NCBI GenBank assembly: GCA_964621265.1
Contig: CAZULQ010000004.1
Location: forward strand, 1 to 64,000
DNA from: Porcipelethomonas sp964621265
GTDB lineage: Bacteria > Bacillota > Clostridia > Oscillospirales > Ruminococcaceae
DNA length: 64,000 bases
Direction of reading: 5' to 3'
The notes under the pieces are model-generated. The model was given only the letters and a program-made list of their open reading frames with translations, searched no databases and was not told the origin of the DNA. The translations under genes and the position numbers were made by a program. Shown piece by piece: positions 33,004 through 41,904 of the stretch. Positions within the stretch are counted from its first letter, which is position 1, and the number at the start of each line of letters is the position of its first letter.

Positions 33004-33756
33004 TTATCCCTTTCTGAGGCTGTTTGCTACCTGTTCAACCTCGTCGGCTGTTGTTACAACTCTTGCTGAGAACTGATATGCCTTCTGCGAAACGATAACA
33101 TCTGCAAATTCCTTGGCAATGTTAACGTTTGAACGTTCCAGGCTCTTCTCATAAATATTATATACATCCCCCGGAGCGTCTTCAGGCTCACCGGAGATAT
33201 CTGTCACACGAAAACTTTCATAATCCCTGCGTTCAAGACCGTTTGGATTTGAAAATGTAAATACACCAAGCTGTTTATAAAGCCCGTATGTATCAGCCAA
33301 ATTTGTTCCTTCCTTATAAGGAACAGGAATTCTGTCATAATTCTGGTCAAGCACATATGCACCATCAGCTGTAACAAGATAAAGACTATCCTGTTCAACA
33401 CTCAGGTCAAACGCACCATTCCTTGTATATTCAACCTGACCATCTCTTTCAACTGCAAAAAGACCATCACCGGCTAAGGCAAAATCAAGCTCAAAACCGG
33501 TATTTTCAAGATGACCCTGTGTAAAGAAGAGGTCCTGATTTGAAACCTTGACGCCATGTCCTCTGAGAATTTTTTCATCCTCACCAAGTTCACGGTTGAT
33601 ATTTACATCCATATTGTTATTTAAAAGTTCACGGAACTCAGGCTTTGTTGCTTTATAACCATATGTATTACTGTTCGTAAGGTTATGTGATGTTATATCA
33701 ATAGCATGCTGAAAAGCCCTGAGACCCGATGCACCTGTATAAAACGCATTATTCAT
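33004..33756 (-). CDS. Flagellar rod/hook-basal body protein (FlgG/FlgF family, FlhP-like)
   Basis: 250 residues. The N-terminal flagellar rod motif (FYTGASGLRAFQHAIDITSHNLTNSNTYGYK) and the C-terminal motif (SNVNIAKEFADVIVSQKAYQFSARVV) are those of FlgF/FlgG proteins, with a central D1 domain (GDGLFAVERDGQVEYTRNGAF). It is the second of two tandem paralogues after sigD, like flhO-flhP in Bacillus, which form the distal rod. No P- or L-ring genes are seen, as expected for a Gram-positive cell. Confidence 0.9.
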   Translation of the reverse strand: MNNAFYTGASGLRAFQHAIDITSHNLTNSNTYGYKATKPEFRELLNNNMDVNINRELGEDEKILRGHGVKVSNQDLFFTQGHLENTGFELDFALAGDGLFAVERDGQVEYTRNGAFDLSVEQDSLYLVTADGAYVLDQNYDRIPVPYKEGTNLADTYGLYKQLGVFTFSNPNGLERRDYESFRVTDISGEPEDAPGDVYNIYEKSLERSNVNIAKEFADVIVSQKAYQFSARVVTTADEVEQVANSLRKG

Positions 33757-33774
33757 TTAAATTTCTCCTATATA

Positions 33775-34512
33775 TCAAGTTATACTTGAAAGTGTTGCTG
33801 CCTTTGCATTCATAGTATCAACTGTTGAAAGTGCTGTTGCACATGCCTGTAAATTACGCTGTGCTTCAATCAGCTTTGTATATTCCTGATTCATGTCAAC
33901 ATTTGAACGTTCAATTGTGTTCTGGTATACATCCGGATTTTCAACAATTGTAGCTCTGTCTGTACTGAACATACCGTTAGGATACTTTCTGAGCTGTGAA
34001 CCCTCTGCAACCTCTGTGATAAGAAGCTTATCCACATACTGATTCTGGTTATCGAAAACATAACCATCCTGTGTTACAGTAAAATCAGAACCGCCTATCT
34101 GAAGAGTACCATTTTCGCCGAGAACTCTTCCTATGCCTTCAAGAACAAGATATCCTTCCTCGTCAATGTTGAAGTTTCCGTTTCTTGTCATATACTGTCT
34201 GTTCTGCCCCTGAATGTTAAAATAACCATCTCCGACAAGCGCCATGTCATACGGAAAATCAGAATCCTCAAGCGACGCATAATCAAAATTAGTTTCAACC
34301 ACATCAACAAGTGTTGCAGGGTCACCTTCGCCGATATATTCATACACACCATTTTCATAACGTGTAAGATAATCATGTTCAAAGGTTGACTGAACAAGAC
34401 GCTGGGTTCTGAAACCAACCGTCTGTGAATTAGTCATATTATTACCAATTACATTTATGTTTCGCTGCTGAACCAAAAGTCCTGACGCAGCGGTGTAAAA
34501 ACCTGCGAGCAT
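33775..34512 (-). CDS. Flagellar rod/hook-basal body protein (FlgG/FlgF family, FlhO-like)
   Basis: 245 residues with the same architecture as its neighbour: N-terminal FYTAASGLLVQQRNINVIGNNMTNSQTVGF, central VGDGYFNIQGQNRQYMTRNGNF and C-terminal SNVDMNQEYTKLIEAQRNLQACATAL. It lies 15 bases after sigD and 18 bases before the second rod gene. Secreted by the flagellar export apparatus and assembled in the rod. Which of FlgF or FlgG it equates to cannot be decided without a tree. Confidence 0.9.
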   Translation of the reverse strand: MLAGFYTAASGLLVQQRNINVIGNNMTNSQTVGFRTQRLVQSTFEHDYLTRYENGVYEYIGEGDPATLVDVVETNFDYASLEDSDFPYDMALVGDGYFNIQGQNRQYMTRNGNFNIDEEGYLVLEGIGRVLGENGTLQIGGSDFTVTQDGYVFDNQNQYVDKLLITEVAEGSQLRKYPNGMFSTDRATIVENPDVYQNTIERSNVDMNQEYTKLIEAQRNLQACATALSTVDTMNAKAATLSSIT

Positions 34513-34527
34513 AGCAATTTCCTTTCA

Positions 34528-35310
34528 TCAGTCAAGATATTCGCTTAAGCTGTCACGAAGCTTTCCGACAGCTCTTGAATTTATCTGTGATACTCTCTGT
34601 ACACTTACTTCCATAACCCTGGCTATATCAGAGAGATTCAAGTTTTCAAAATAATAAAGTGTTATAACAAGGCGTTCTCTTTCCGAAAGTTCTTCAATCG
34701 CTTTAGCAAGAGAATCTCTCAGTTCGTCACGAAGAAGCTTTCTTTCGGGAGTTATGTCGTCCTTGGTGCTGTTTTCAAGAATATCACCCATCTGGGAAAC
34801 ATTCTGAATCAGTTCTTCAAATGAATAAACAACGGCGTTGGAAATCTCAGCATTATAGCGGGAAAGTTTTGCCTCATCTATTCCCATTTTCTCAGCTATT
34901 TCCGCCTGAGTCGGTTCACGTCCGAACATATTTGCAAGCTCAGACCTTGCGTTGTTTATCGCTCTGGCGTTTACTCTGACCCTTCTTGGAATCCAGTCCT
35001 GCTTTCGGACCAGGTCAATAATTCCGCCTCTTACTCTCATATATGCATATGACTCAAATTTCATACCTTTGGAATTGTCAAACCTGTCAATACAATCAAT
35101 CAGAGTTATAATTCCCTGATTAATCATATCCTCAACCTGTGCGGTTGTATCTGCAATTCCCCTGAGCTGAAACGCTGAAACCTGCGCAATATAGCTGTAT
35201 GCCATAACAAGCTTATTGCGTATCGCAATATTGCCTGTGGATTTGTATTCATTGTAAAGAGCTGTAAATTCCTCTTCGGTCATTCTTTCTTTTTCAGACA
35301 GATTACCCAT
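34528..35310 (-). CDS. sigD: Flagellar sigma factor SigD/FliA
   Basis: 260 residues. Regions 2 (FQLRGIADTTAQVEDMINQG..FESYAYMRVRGGIIDLVRKQDW), 3 (GREPTQAEIAEKMGI) and 4 (LSERERLVITLYYFENLNLSDIARVMEVSVQRVSQI) are all present and region 1.1 is lacking, as in sigma-28 factors. It directs transcription of late flagellar genes; the flagellin promoter at 28697-28722 fits it. The anti-sigma factor FlgM is not in the window. A sigma-A promoter lies directly upstream, so sigD has a second source of transcription besides the long operon. Confidence 0.96.
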   Translation of the reverse strand: MGNLSEKERMTEEEFTALYNEYKSTGNIAIRNKLVMAYSYIAQVSAFQLRGIADTTAQVEDMINQGIITLIDCIDRFDNSKGMKFESYAYMRVRGGIIDLVRKQDWIPRRVRVNARAINNARSELANMFGREPTQAEIAEKMGIDEAKLSRYNAEISNAVVYSFEELIQNVSQMGDILENSTKDDITPERKLLRDELRDSLAKAIEELSERERLVITLYYFENLNLSDIARVMEVSVQRVSQINSRAVGKLRDSLSEYLD

Positions 35311-35330
35311 TTTCAGCCCCCTTTTTAATT

Positions 35331-35359
35331 ATTATACAATAAAAAACACTTTTTTGCAA
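35331..35359 (-). promoter_or_regulatory. Internal sigma-A promoter before sigD
   Basis: TTGCAA (35354-35359), 17 bases, TATAAT (35331-35336) on the minus strand, in the 67-base gap between flhA and sigD. In Bacillus sigD lies far from the fla/che promoter and its level depends on that position; a local promoter would relax this. Confidence 0.8.
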
Positions 35360-35377
35360 GTTAAATCGTCAAAAAAA

Positions 35378-37438
35378 TCAAATTTCAATAGAACCAAGTG
35401 CCTGAATCTGAATATTTGAGTCAATTTCATTGAATGACAGGACATTTACATTCGGACAGAACTGGTCAATAAGCTTTTTATAGTAAATTCTGACAATCGG
35501 TGATGTAAGAACAACCGGCGACGGAACAAGGTCACGTATCTTATCGATTTCGTTTGTGGAAGCAATAACAATATTCTGTATGCTTTCCTGGTCAAGCGCA
35601 AGATATGAACCATTGTCCATTTTCTTTACCGCACCCATAATAAGATTTTCCACCTTAGCGTCAAGGCTTATTACCTTAAGCTGTTCAGCCTCAGCAAATT
35701 TATGAGAAATAGTACGCTTGAGTGACTGACGTACATATTCTGTAAGCATATCTGTATCCTTGATTTTCGGACCGTAATCGCCGAGTGTTTCAAGAATTGT
35801 TTCAAGGTCACGGATAGGAACCTGTTCCTGAAGCAGTCTGCAGAGAACCTTCTGAAGATCACCGACAGAAATAGCAGCCGGAACAATATCCTTGACAAGT
35901 GCCTCGTTGCTCTTTCGTAAGTTTTCGAGCATATTGTTGATTTCAGCACGATTAAGAAGTTCATAGGCGTGTGCCTTGATAACTTCTGAAAGGTGTGTGA
36001 TGATAACTGATACAGGGTCAATAAGCGTATAGCCCAGAAGCTCTGCCTTGACCTTTTTATCCTCACTGATCCACTTGGCCTTGATACCGAATGCCGGCTC
36101 GATTGTTTCGATACCGTCAACTGTATCCTCCTCTTCAGACGGCGCAAGTGCCAGATAATGGTCAACTAAGATATCGCCTCTTGTAACCTCTTCGCCCTTG
36201 ATACAGATTGAATACTGGTTAGGATTGATCTGACCGCTGTCCTTGAGCTGTACAGGCGGAACAACCATACCCATTTCCATAGCATACTGCTTTCGGAACA
36301 TGACAACTCTGTCAAGGAAGTTACCACCGCTGTTTTCATCGACAAGCGGAATAAGACTGTATCCAAACTCAATCTTGATCTGTTCAACATTAAGAAGATC
36401 GTAAAGATTGTCGATATTTCGGTAGTATTCTGCTTCGCTTGTAATATGTTCTTCCTGTATAAGATCTTCCTCTTCCTGAGGAACATATCTCCTTTCGGTT
36501 CTTGTAAGAAGAAACGACATGGAAATAAGAAAAGCAGAAAGAATAATAAGCTGTACAGGAGGGAATCCGATAAACATGAGGAATAACAGCGCAATACCTG
36601 CAAGCAGGAGTACTCTTGGCTGAGACACGAACTGACGTGAAAAGTCTGCATTCATGTTGTCCTCAGATGCTGAACGTGTTACAAGCATACCTGTTGCAAC
36701 GGAAATAAGGAGCGCAGGAATCTGCGACATCATACCGTCACCGACAGTTGAAACGCTGTAAGTCTGGATAATATCCATGATTTCGCCTTCGCCATTGATA
36801 AGACCGATAACGATACCACCAATAAGGTTAATGAAGGTTACAACAATGGACATTATGGCGTCGCCCTTTACAAACTTGGACGCACCGTCCATGGCGCCGT
36901 AGAAGCTGGCTTCACGCTGAATGTTCGCACGACGCTGTCTTGCTGTCTGCTCGTCAATAAGACCAGAGCTCAGGTCGGCGTCAATAGCCATCTGTTTACC
37001 AGGCATAGCGTCGAGTGTAAATCTTGCTGATACTTCTGATACACGCTCAGAACCCTTTGTAATAACGAGGAACTGAACCAATACGATAATCAGGAATATT
37101 ACAAGACCGATTACAACGTCACCGCCGATAACAAATTGTCCGAATACCTGAACTACCTCGCCGGCATAACCGCTGTTTGACAAAATTGAACGGGTAGACG
37201 AAATATTCAGCGACAATCGCAGAAGCGTTGTAAGAAGCAACAGGGTTGGAAATACTGAAAATTCCAGAACTTCCTTAACATACATCGTCATTAAAAGAAT
37301 AACGAGAGAAAGACCAAGCTGCATAATAAACATAAAGTCAAGAATAGCAGTCGGCAGAGGTATGATAAGAAGGAATACAATCAGTACTACAAATGCTGCA
37401 ACTATATTTGTAGTTAAAAAACTAAGTAATTTCTTCAA
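35378..37438 (-). CDS. flhA: Flagellar export protein FlhA
   Basis: 686 residues. Eight membrane segments in the first half, with the FHIPEP-region motif (VSEVSARFTLDAMPGKQMAIDADLSSGLID) in the cytoplasmic loop, then a large cytoplasmic domain that docks substrates and chaperones. FlhA uses the proton motive force for type III export. Its start overlaps the flhB stop by four bases (ATGA), so the two are translationally coupled. Normal length. Confidence 0.97.
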   Translation of the reverse strand: MKKLLSFLTTNIVAAFVVLIVFLLIIPLPTAILDFMFIMQLGLSLVILLMTMYVKEVLEFSVFPTLLLLTTLLRLSLNISSTRSILSNSGYAGEVVQVFGQFVIGGDVVIGLVIFLIIVLVQFLVITKGSERVSEVSARFTLDAMPGKQMAIDADLSSGLIDEQTARQRRANIQREASFYGAMDGASKFVKGDAIMSIVVTFINLIGGIVIGLINGEGEIMDIIQTYSVSTVGDGMMSQIPALLISVATGMLVTRSASEDNMNADFSRQFVSQPRVLLLAGIALLFLMFIGFPPVQLIILSAFLISMSFLLTRTERRYVPQEEEDLIQEEHITSEAEYYRNIDNLYDLLNVEQIKIEFGYSLIPLVDENSGGNFLDRVVMFRKQYAMEMGMVVPPVQLKDSGQINPNQYSICIKGEEVTRGDILVDHYLALAPSEEEDTVDGIETIEPAFGIKAKWISEDKKVKAELLGYTLIDPVSVIITHLSEVIKAHAYELLNRAEINNMLENLRKSNEALVKDIVPAAISVGDLQKVLCRLLQEQVPIRDLETILETLGDYGPKIKDTDMLTEYVRQSLKRTISHKFAEAEQLKVISLDAKVENLIMGAVKKMDNGSYLALDQESIQNIVIASTNEIDKIRDLVPSPVVLTSPIVRIYYKKLIDQFCPNVNVLSFNEIDSNIQIQALGSIEI

Positions 37439-38511
37439 GTTTTACTCAAATCCTTTTCCTTTAGGCTATATACATATGCGAGAACCTCCGCAACAGGTCC
37501 GTAAAACTCTGATGGGATTTCTCTATCCAGATCTACTTCAGCATAAAGTGCCCTTGCAAGCGGCTTGTTTTCCATAATTACAATATTATGCTCACGGGCA
37601 ATTTCTATAATTTTAAGAGCAAGACTGTCCTGCCCCTTTGCAAGAACCACAGGCGCATTGTTTTTTCCCGACTCATATTTAAGCGCAACCGCAAAATGAG
37701 TAGGGTTTCGGATTACAACGTCTGCCTCAGGCACAGCCTGAATCATACGTCGTCTTGACATAGCCTGTTGTTTCTGCTTAATCTGACCCTTAACCTTAGG
37801 GTCACCTTCAGTCATTTTATATTCTTCTTTGATTTCCTGCTTGGTCATTCGGAGATTCTTTTCGTATGACCAACGCTGATACATGTAGTCAAAGCCGGCT
37901 ACAAACGCAAAAGCAATTGCAACCTTGATAATACAGCTCCAGAGCATTCCTCCGATGGTAACGATAAGCTCATCAACTGTCATATCAAACATTTTCGGAA
38001 ACTTGTATAATTCATCGGCTATACAGATATAGATGATATAAAATAACAGTATAATCTTAAGTATTGATTTCAGAAGTTCAATCATGCCCTTAAGGGAAAC
38101 CATGTTTTTAATTCCGTTTAAAGGGTTCATTCTGCTGAACTTTGGTTTAATCGCTTTAAAGGAGACAAGTCCCTTAGTCTGTACTACTGCCGCAATAATT
38201 GCTGAAACAGCAGCAATCAGCAGCATCGGCATTGCTGCTAATGCAAAGTCCTTGCAGCCGTCAAGAAACAGCTTAGGTAAATCTGATGTCACCAGATTTT
38301 TCTTAGTTCCTGCAAGCTTAAAAAAATATTCCATTGAATCCGAAAGTGTATTGGTTATAAAATCAAACAGCAGTCGGAATGCAAAAAATGTTACTATAAG
38401 GGTAAATGCAATGATAACTTCCTTACTCTGAAAAATGTTACCTTCTTTACGTTGGTCGGCACGTTTTTTCGGAGTGGCTTTCTCGGTTTTTTCTTCTGCT
38501 GAATCCGGCAA
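37435..38511 (-). CDS. flhB: Flagellar export protein FlhB
   Basis: 358 residues. Charged N terminus (EEKTEKATPKKRADQRKEGN), four membrane segments, then the cytoplasmic domain with the autocleavage motif NPTH at 269-272. Cleavage there allows the switch from rod/hook to filament export, with FliK as ruler. A second copy of the C-terminal domain is encoded at 31287-31568. Confidence 0.97.
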   Translation of the reverse strand: MPDSAEEKTEKATPKKRADQRKEGNIFQSKEVIIAFTLIVTFFAFRLLFDFITNTLSDSMEYFFKLAGTKKNLVTSDLPKLFLDGCKDFALAAMPMLLIAAVSAIIAAVVQTKGLVSFKAIKPKFSRMNPLNGIKNMVSLKGMIELLKSILKIILLFYIIYICIADELYKFPKMFDMTVDELIVTIGGMLWSCIIKVAIAFAFVAGFDYMYQRWSYEKNLRMTKQEIKEEYKMTEGDPKVKGQIKQKQQAMSRRRMIQAVPEADVVIRNPTHFAVALKYESGKNNAPVVLAKGQDSLALKIIEIAREHNIVIMENKPLARALYAEVDLDREIPSEFYGPVAEVLAYVYSLKEKDLSKT

Positions 38512-38547
38512 GCCTCATTCCCCCTTTATAGTTCAACTATGCGGGAC

Positions 38548-39330
38548 CTATCCCGCCGCAATTTTTAATGCTTCATATATTTTATCAAACATAATTAATA
38601 TGTAATTGTCTATAAATATTGCAATAGGCGCTGCAAGTGTCAGTAACATAATGAGTGCAAGAAGAATCTTGAACTGAAACTGGATAACAAACACGTGAAT
38701 CTGAGGGATAAGCTTCATAAGCACACCCATTGACACTTCAAGAATAAATTCAACCGCAACAAACGGGAATGCAAGCTTCATTGCAAGCTCAAATATGCTT
38801 CCGAACAGGCTTACTGCATACTCAGCAGCAGAATAAATACTCAGTCCCTCAGCACCTACTCCAAGCAAATCATAGGAATGCACCGCTGCTTCAAGCAGCA
38901 CAAGGTGGCAATCAGTTGCAAAGAAATACAATATAAACAACAGATTTATGATATTGGCAGAAAATGCCGACTGAATATTTGTTGCCGGGTCAAAAACCTT
39001 TGCCATTGCAAAGCCGAATGTCATATCAAGGATGTCTCCGGCAGTCATAAGCATGTAATAAAAAACATTGAAAACATATCCGACTAGAAAACCGATAAAG
39101 AGCTCTCTTGCAAAATAAAGCAGAAATTCCAGCATACCCGAACCATAATTCTCCGGCATCGGAACCAGAGGGGTTATAAGAATTGTAACCGCAAGAGCAA
39201 TTACCGTTCGGATTACAGCAGGTATCTGATTTCTTGAAAGCAGAGGATTGAAAATGAAAATCCCTGCAATTCTTGCAAATACAAGAAAGTATAAATCAAT
39301 ATTTGTCAGAATTAAACTTATCTCACCCAA
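38548..39330 (-). CDS. fliR: Flagellar export protein FliR
   Basis: 260 residues with about six membrane segments. FARIAGIFIFNPLLSRNQIPAVIR near the N terminus and the FAMAKVFDP region are typical of FliR, which helps form the export gate with FliP and FliQ. It follows fliQ by 11 bases and precedes flhB. Confidence 0.96.
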   Translation of the reverse strand: MGEISLILTNIDLYFLVFARIAGIFIFNPLLSRNQIPAVIRTVIALAVTILITPLVPMPENYGSGMLEFLLYFARELFIGFLVGYVFNVFYYMLMTAGDILDMTFGFAMAKVFDPATNIQSAFSANIINLLFILYFFATDCHLVLLEAAVHSYDLLGVGAEGLSIYSAAEYAVSLFGSIFELAMKLAFPFVAVEFILEVSMGVLMKLIPQIHVFVIQFQFKILLALIMLLTLAAPIAIFIDNYILIMFDKIYEALKIAAG

Positions 39331-39341
39331 TGTTTCTTACC

Positions 39342-39605
39342 TCAGACGCCAGCAATCATATCAAATATCTTTCCGAAAAATTCGTCGAAAAGAGTCATCA
39401 TCCATGACCCCAGCGCTAAAAGCATTAAAGCCAGAACCAGAACTTTCGGCACGAAAGTAAGAGTCTGTTCATGTATCTGAGTTGCAGCCTGAAAAATCGC
39501 AATTACAAGGCCTATTAAAATACTCGCAATCAGAAGCGGTGCAGCAACCTTAAAGCCAACTATCATAGCCTCCTGGAATAATTCAAGAAATTCACCCTGA
39601 TCCAT
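39342..39605 (-). CDS. fliQ: Flagellar export protein FliQ
   Basis: 87 residues, two membrane segments (VAAPLLIASILIGLVIAIFQ and VLVLALMLLALGSWMMTLF) joined by the family loop AATQIHEQTLTFVPK. Four copies wrap the FliP-FliR gate. Standard size and position. Confidence 0.96.
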   Translation of the reverse strand: MDQGEFLELFQEAMIVGFKVAAPLLIASILIGLVIAIFQAATQIHEQTLTFVPKVLVLALMLLALGSWMMTLFDEFFGKIFDMIAGV

Positions 39606-39616
39606 TTTTCACACTC

Positions 39617-40435
39617 CTATCTGAAGCTTACAATAAGCGACTCAAACAATAAATTCCAGCCGTCCACAACAATAAACAGCATAAGCTTGAACGGCATAGC
39701 AATTGTTGTAGGCGGAAGCATTACCATACCCATTGACATAAGGGTACTTGATACAACCAGATCTATCAATAAAAACGGTATATAAAGTAAAAATCCTATA
39801 AGAAAGGCTCGCTTGAGTTCACTGGTAACAAACGCAGGTACAATAACAAACAGGCTTAAATCTGTAAGCTTGTCAACACTGTTATATTCAGCTGCATCAA
39901 TTATTCCACGACTGTCTGCAAGGCTCATGAACATGTCAAGGTCTTCACTGTAAACCTGTTTTACCATAAAGGTTTTAAGCGGGTCCGCTGCTGCTTCAAC
40001 AGCCTCTGTAAGCTCAATTTCACCCTTGCTGTAAGGGTCATAGGCTTCTGTCTTGATTTCCTTGAAAACAGGAAACATAATAAACAGTGTCAGAAATAAT
40101 GCAAGTCCTATAATAACCTGGTTAGGCGGCGAGCTTTGCGTACCTAAAGCATTTCGCAAAAACGACAAGGCTATAACAATTCTGACAAAGGACGTCATCA
40201 GCAAAAGGAATGACGGAATCAGTGCCAGAAAAGCAAGCAGGAAGAGAATGTCAAGTACGCTTGAATTTTCATCTGCTTCACCTGAGCTTATGTCAAGAGT
40301 TATTGACGATTCAGCTGAGGCAGTTGTAGAAATCACAGCAAATGAAAAAATGACAACCGCAAGACAAATCACAAAGCTGATTAAATATTTCAGTAACTTC
40401 TTTTTTTCAGCTTTTTTATTCTTGACCGCTGTCAT
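39617..40435 (-). CDS. fliP: Flagellar export protein FliP
   Basis: 272 residues from the ATG seven bases after GGAG; six upstream codons include the ribosome binding site. A basic N terminus and a hydrophobic segment ending at TASAES resemble a signal peptide, as FliP often has. The core motifs are clear: MTSFVRIVIALSFLRNALGTQSSPPNQVIIGLALFLT and SELKRAFLIGFLLYIPFLLIDLVVSS, then MGMVMLPPTTIAMPFK. It forms the pentameric part of the export gate. The start overlaps fliO by 20 bases. Confidence 0.97.
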   Translation of the reverse strand: MTAVKNKKAEKKKLLKYLISFVICLAVVIFSFAVISTTASAESSITLDISSGEADENSSVLDILFLLAFLALIPSFLLLMTSFVRIVIALSFLRNALGTQSSPPNQVIIGLALFLTLFIMFPVFKEIKTEAYDPYSKGEIELTEAVEAAADPLKTFMVKQVYSEDLDMFMSLADSRGIIDAAEYNSVDKLTDLSLFVIVPAFVTSELKRAFLIGFLLYIPFLLIDLVVSSTLMSMGMVMLPPTTIAMPFKLMLFIVVDGWNLLFESLIVSFR

Positions 40436-40823
40436 TTTCATTCTCCTTATCATCGTTTGTATTTTTCTTAAATCTCATCTCAAGAACATTTTTGAAGGCG
40501 GTTTTAAAGTCCATTCCACTCTGTTCCTGAGGCATTTCCTCCTCTATAAAGTCATCGCTGTCAAGCTCACTTATCAGATTAATCTCTTTTTCACCTGCAC
40601 CGACAAGAAATGTTTTACTGCCAGCTTTGACAATCATTATATTCTTGCCTTTTCCCAGTGCAGCGCTGTCGATAATCTTTATCTTTTTACTGCCTCCGGA
40701 CTTCATTGAATATCTGCGTCCGAGCATTTTAGTTGAGACATACGCCAGATAAAGTACAAATCCAATACCTATAAGTGTACCGAAAATGACACCTATCTGA
40801 CTTATTAATGAACCTTCTCCCAC
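40416..40823 (-). CDS. fliO: Flagellar biosynthesis protein FliO
   Basis: 135 residues. One membrane segment at about residues 10-27, then a small basic beta domain (IKIIDSAALGKGKNIMIVKAGSKTFLVGAGEKEINLISEL) typical of FliO/FliZ, which assists assembly of the FliP ring. It lacks the longer periplasmic part of Bacillus FliZ. It lies between fliY and fliP; in Bacillus cheY occupies the gap before it, and here that gap is only 11 bases. Confidence 0.9.
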   Translation of the reverse strand: MGEGSLISQIGVIFGTLIGIGFVLYLAYVSTKMLGRRYSMKSGGSKKIKIIDSAALGKGKNIMIVKAGSKTFLVGAGEKEINLISELDSDDFIEEEMPQEQSGMDFKTAFKNVLEMRFKKNTNDDKENENDSGQE

Positions 40824-40834
40824 TTATTTCACCA

Positions 40835-41884
40835 TTATTCCTTCGGGATAAATGCGTTGTTGCCGACAATTTCAGTAATTCTGACACCAAAGTTATCATC
40901 AATAACAACAACGTCTCCTCTTGCGATAAGCTGTCCGTTAACAACAATATCAACAGGAGCTCCGGCTTGCTTTTCAAGGTCAATTACAGTACCCTGTGCA
41001 AACTCCATAATATCACGCATTTTTTTACGTGTTTTACCAATTTCGATTGTTACATTAAGCGGTACATCCATAAGGAGATCCATATTGCCCTGAAGAAGAG
41101 CAAGACCGCCTACACCAGACTGTCCTGAAAAACTTGGGAACTGCGCTGACTGAACGTTAATTGAATCCTTTACAACAGATGAAGAATGAGTTGATCTTGA
41201 CTGCGCAAATGAATTTAAATTCATAGGATCATTTCCGCCTGCGATTGCATTAAGGAACATGCTCTCGTCTTCATCACCAGGCATCATATTCAGTCTGTCA
41301 ATTGTATAATCAAAAGTATTCTGGTCAATTTCAATATTGAATGTACCTTCTATATGACCCTTAATTTCAAAATCAGAAATAACACTGTATACATTAGTAT
41401 CAGTTGTTGTGCCGAAAATTTCAGCGAGCTCTTCGCATTCCTCTGAAAGGTCATATATTTCAGCAGCTTCAACTGTAACGGCAGAACCAAAGAAATCAGT
41501 AAGTGCTCCTGCAAATGCAGCAGACATCTGTCCAATGAGTTCCTTAAAAGCACCCATTGCCATCTCATCGATTTCTTCCTCTTCTTCGTCGCCATTGTCT
41601 ATATTCATAAGAATATTAAGAATATTTTTAGCATAAAAATTCTGCATTACAACAGCAGCCTTGCCGTTAAGTGCACCGCCAAGATTAAGTGATATTACTA
41701 CACCAGGCTCCTCACCAAATGATTCAAGACCATCTATTTTTTCATTTTTAAGCTCATTTGCTTCAATCTTAACATCTGAATTAAAAAGCTTTGAGCATGT
41801 ATCTGCTGCTGCAGCAAAACCTAATGATAAAAGCTCCCCAAGACTTTCTGAAGCTGTTTCATCAACTCTGGCATTATTAATCAT
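40835..41884 (-). CDS. fliY: Flagellar motor switch protein FliY/FliN, degenerate CheC sites
   Basis: 349 residues from the ATG after GGAGGGAG. The C-terminal SpoA/FliN domain is intact (LMDVPLNVTIEIGKTRKKMRDIMEFAQGTVIDLEKQAG). The N-terminal CheC-like domain has two pseudo-repeats, but the catalytic Asn is missing from both: site 1 reads ELLS at 17-20 and site 2 ELIG at 115-118, where active proteins have ExxN. The later Pro residues are Ala (A42; A140-A141). The LSQxEIDALL CheY-docking peptide of Bacillus FliY is also absent. It should build the C-ring but probably cannot dephosphorylate CheY. Confidence 0.92.
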   Translation of the reverse strand: MINNARVDETASESLGELLSLGFAAAADTCSKLFNSDVKIEANELKNEKIDGLESFGEEPGVVISLNLGGALNGKAAVVMQNFYAKNILNILMNIDNGDEEEEEIDEMAMGAFKELIGQMSAAFAGALTDFFGSAVTVEAAEIYDLSEECEELAEIFGTTTDTNVYSVISDFEIKGHIEGTFNIEIDQNTFDYTIDRLNMMPGDEDESMFLNAIAGGNDPMNLNSFAQSRSTHSSSVVKDSINVQSAQFPSFSGQSGVGGLALLQGNMDLLMDVPLNVTIEIGKTRKKMRDIMEFAQGTVIDLEKQAGAPVDIVVNGQLIARGDVVVIDDNFGVRITEIVGNNAFIPKE

Positions 41885-41904
41885 ATTTCTACTCCCTCCG
41901 GAAA

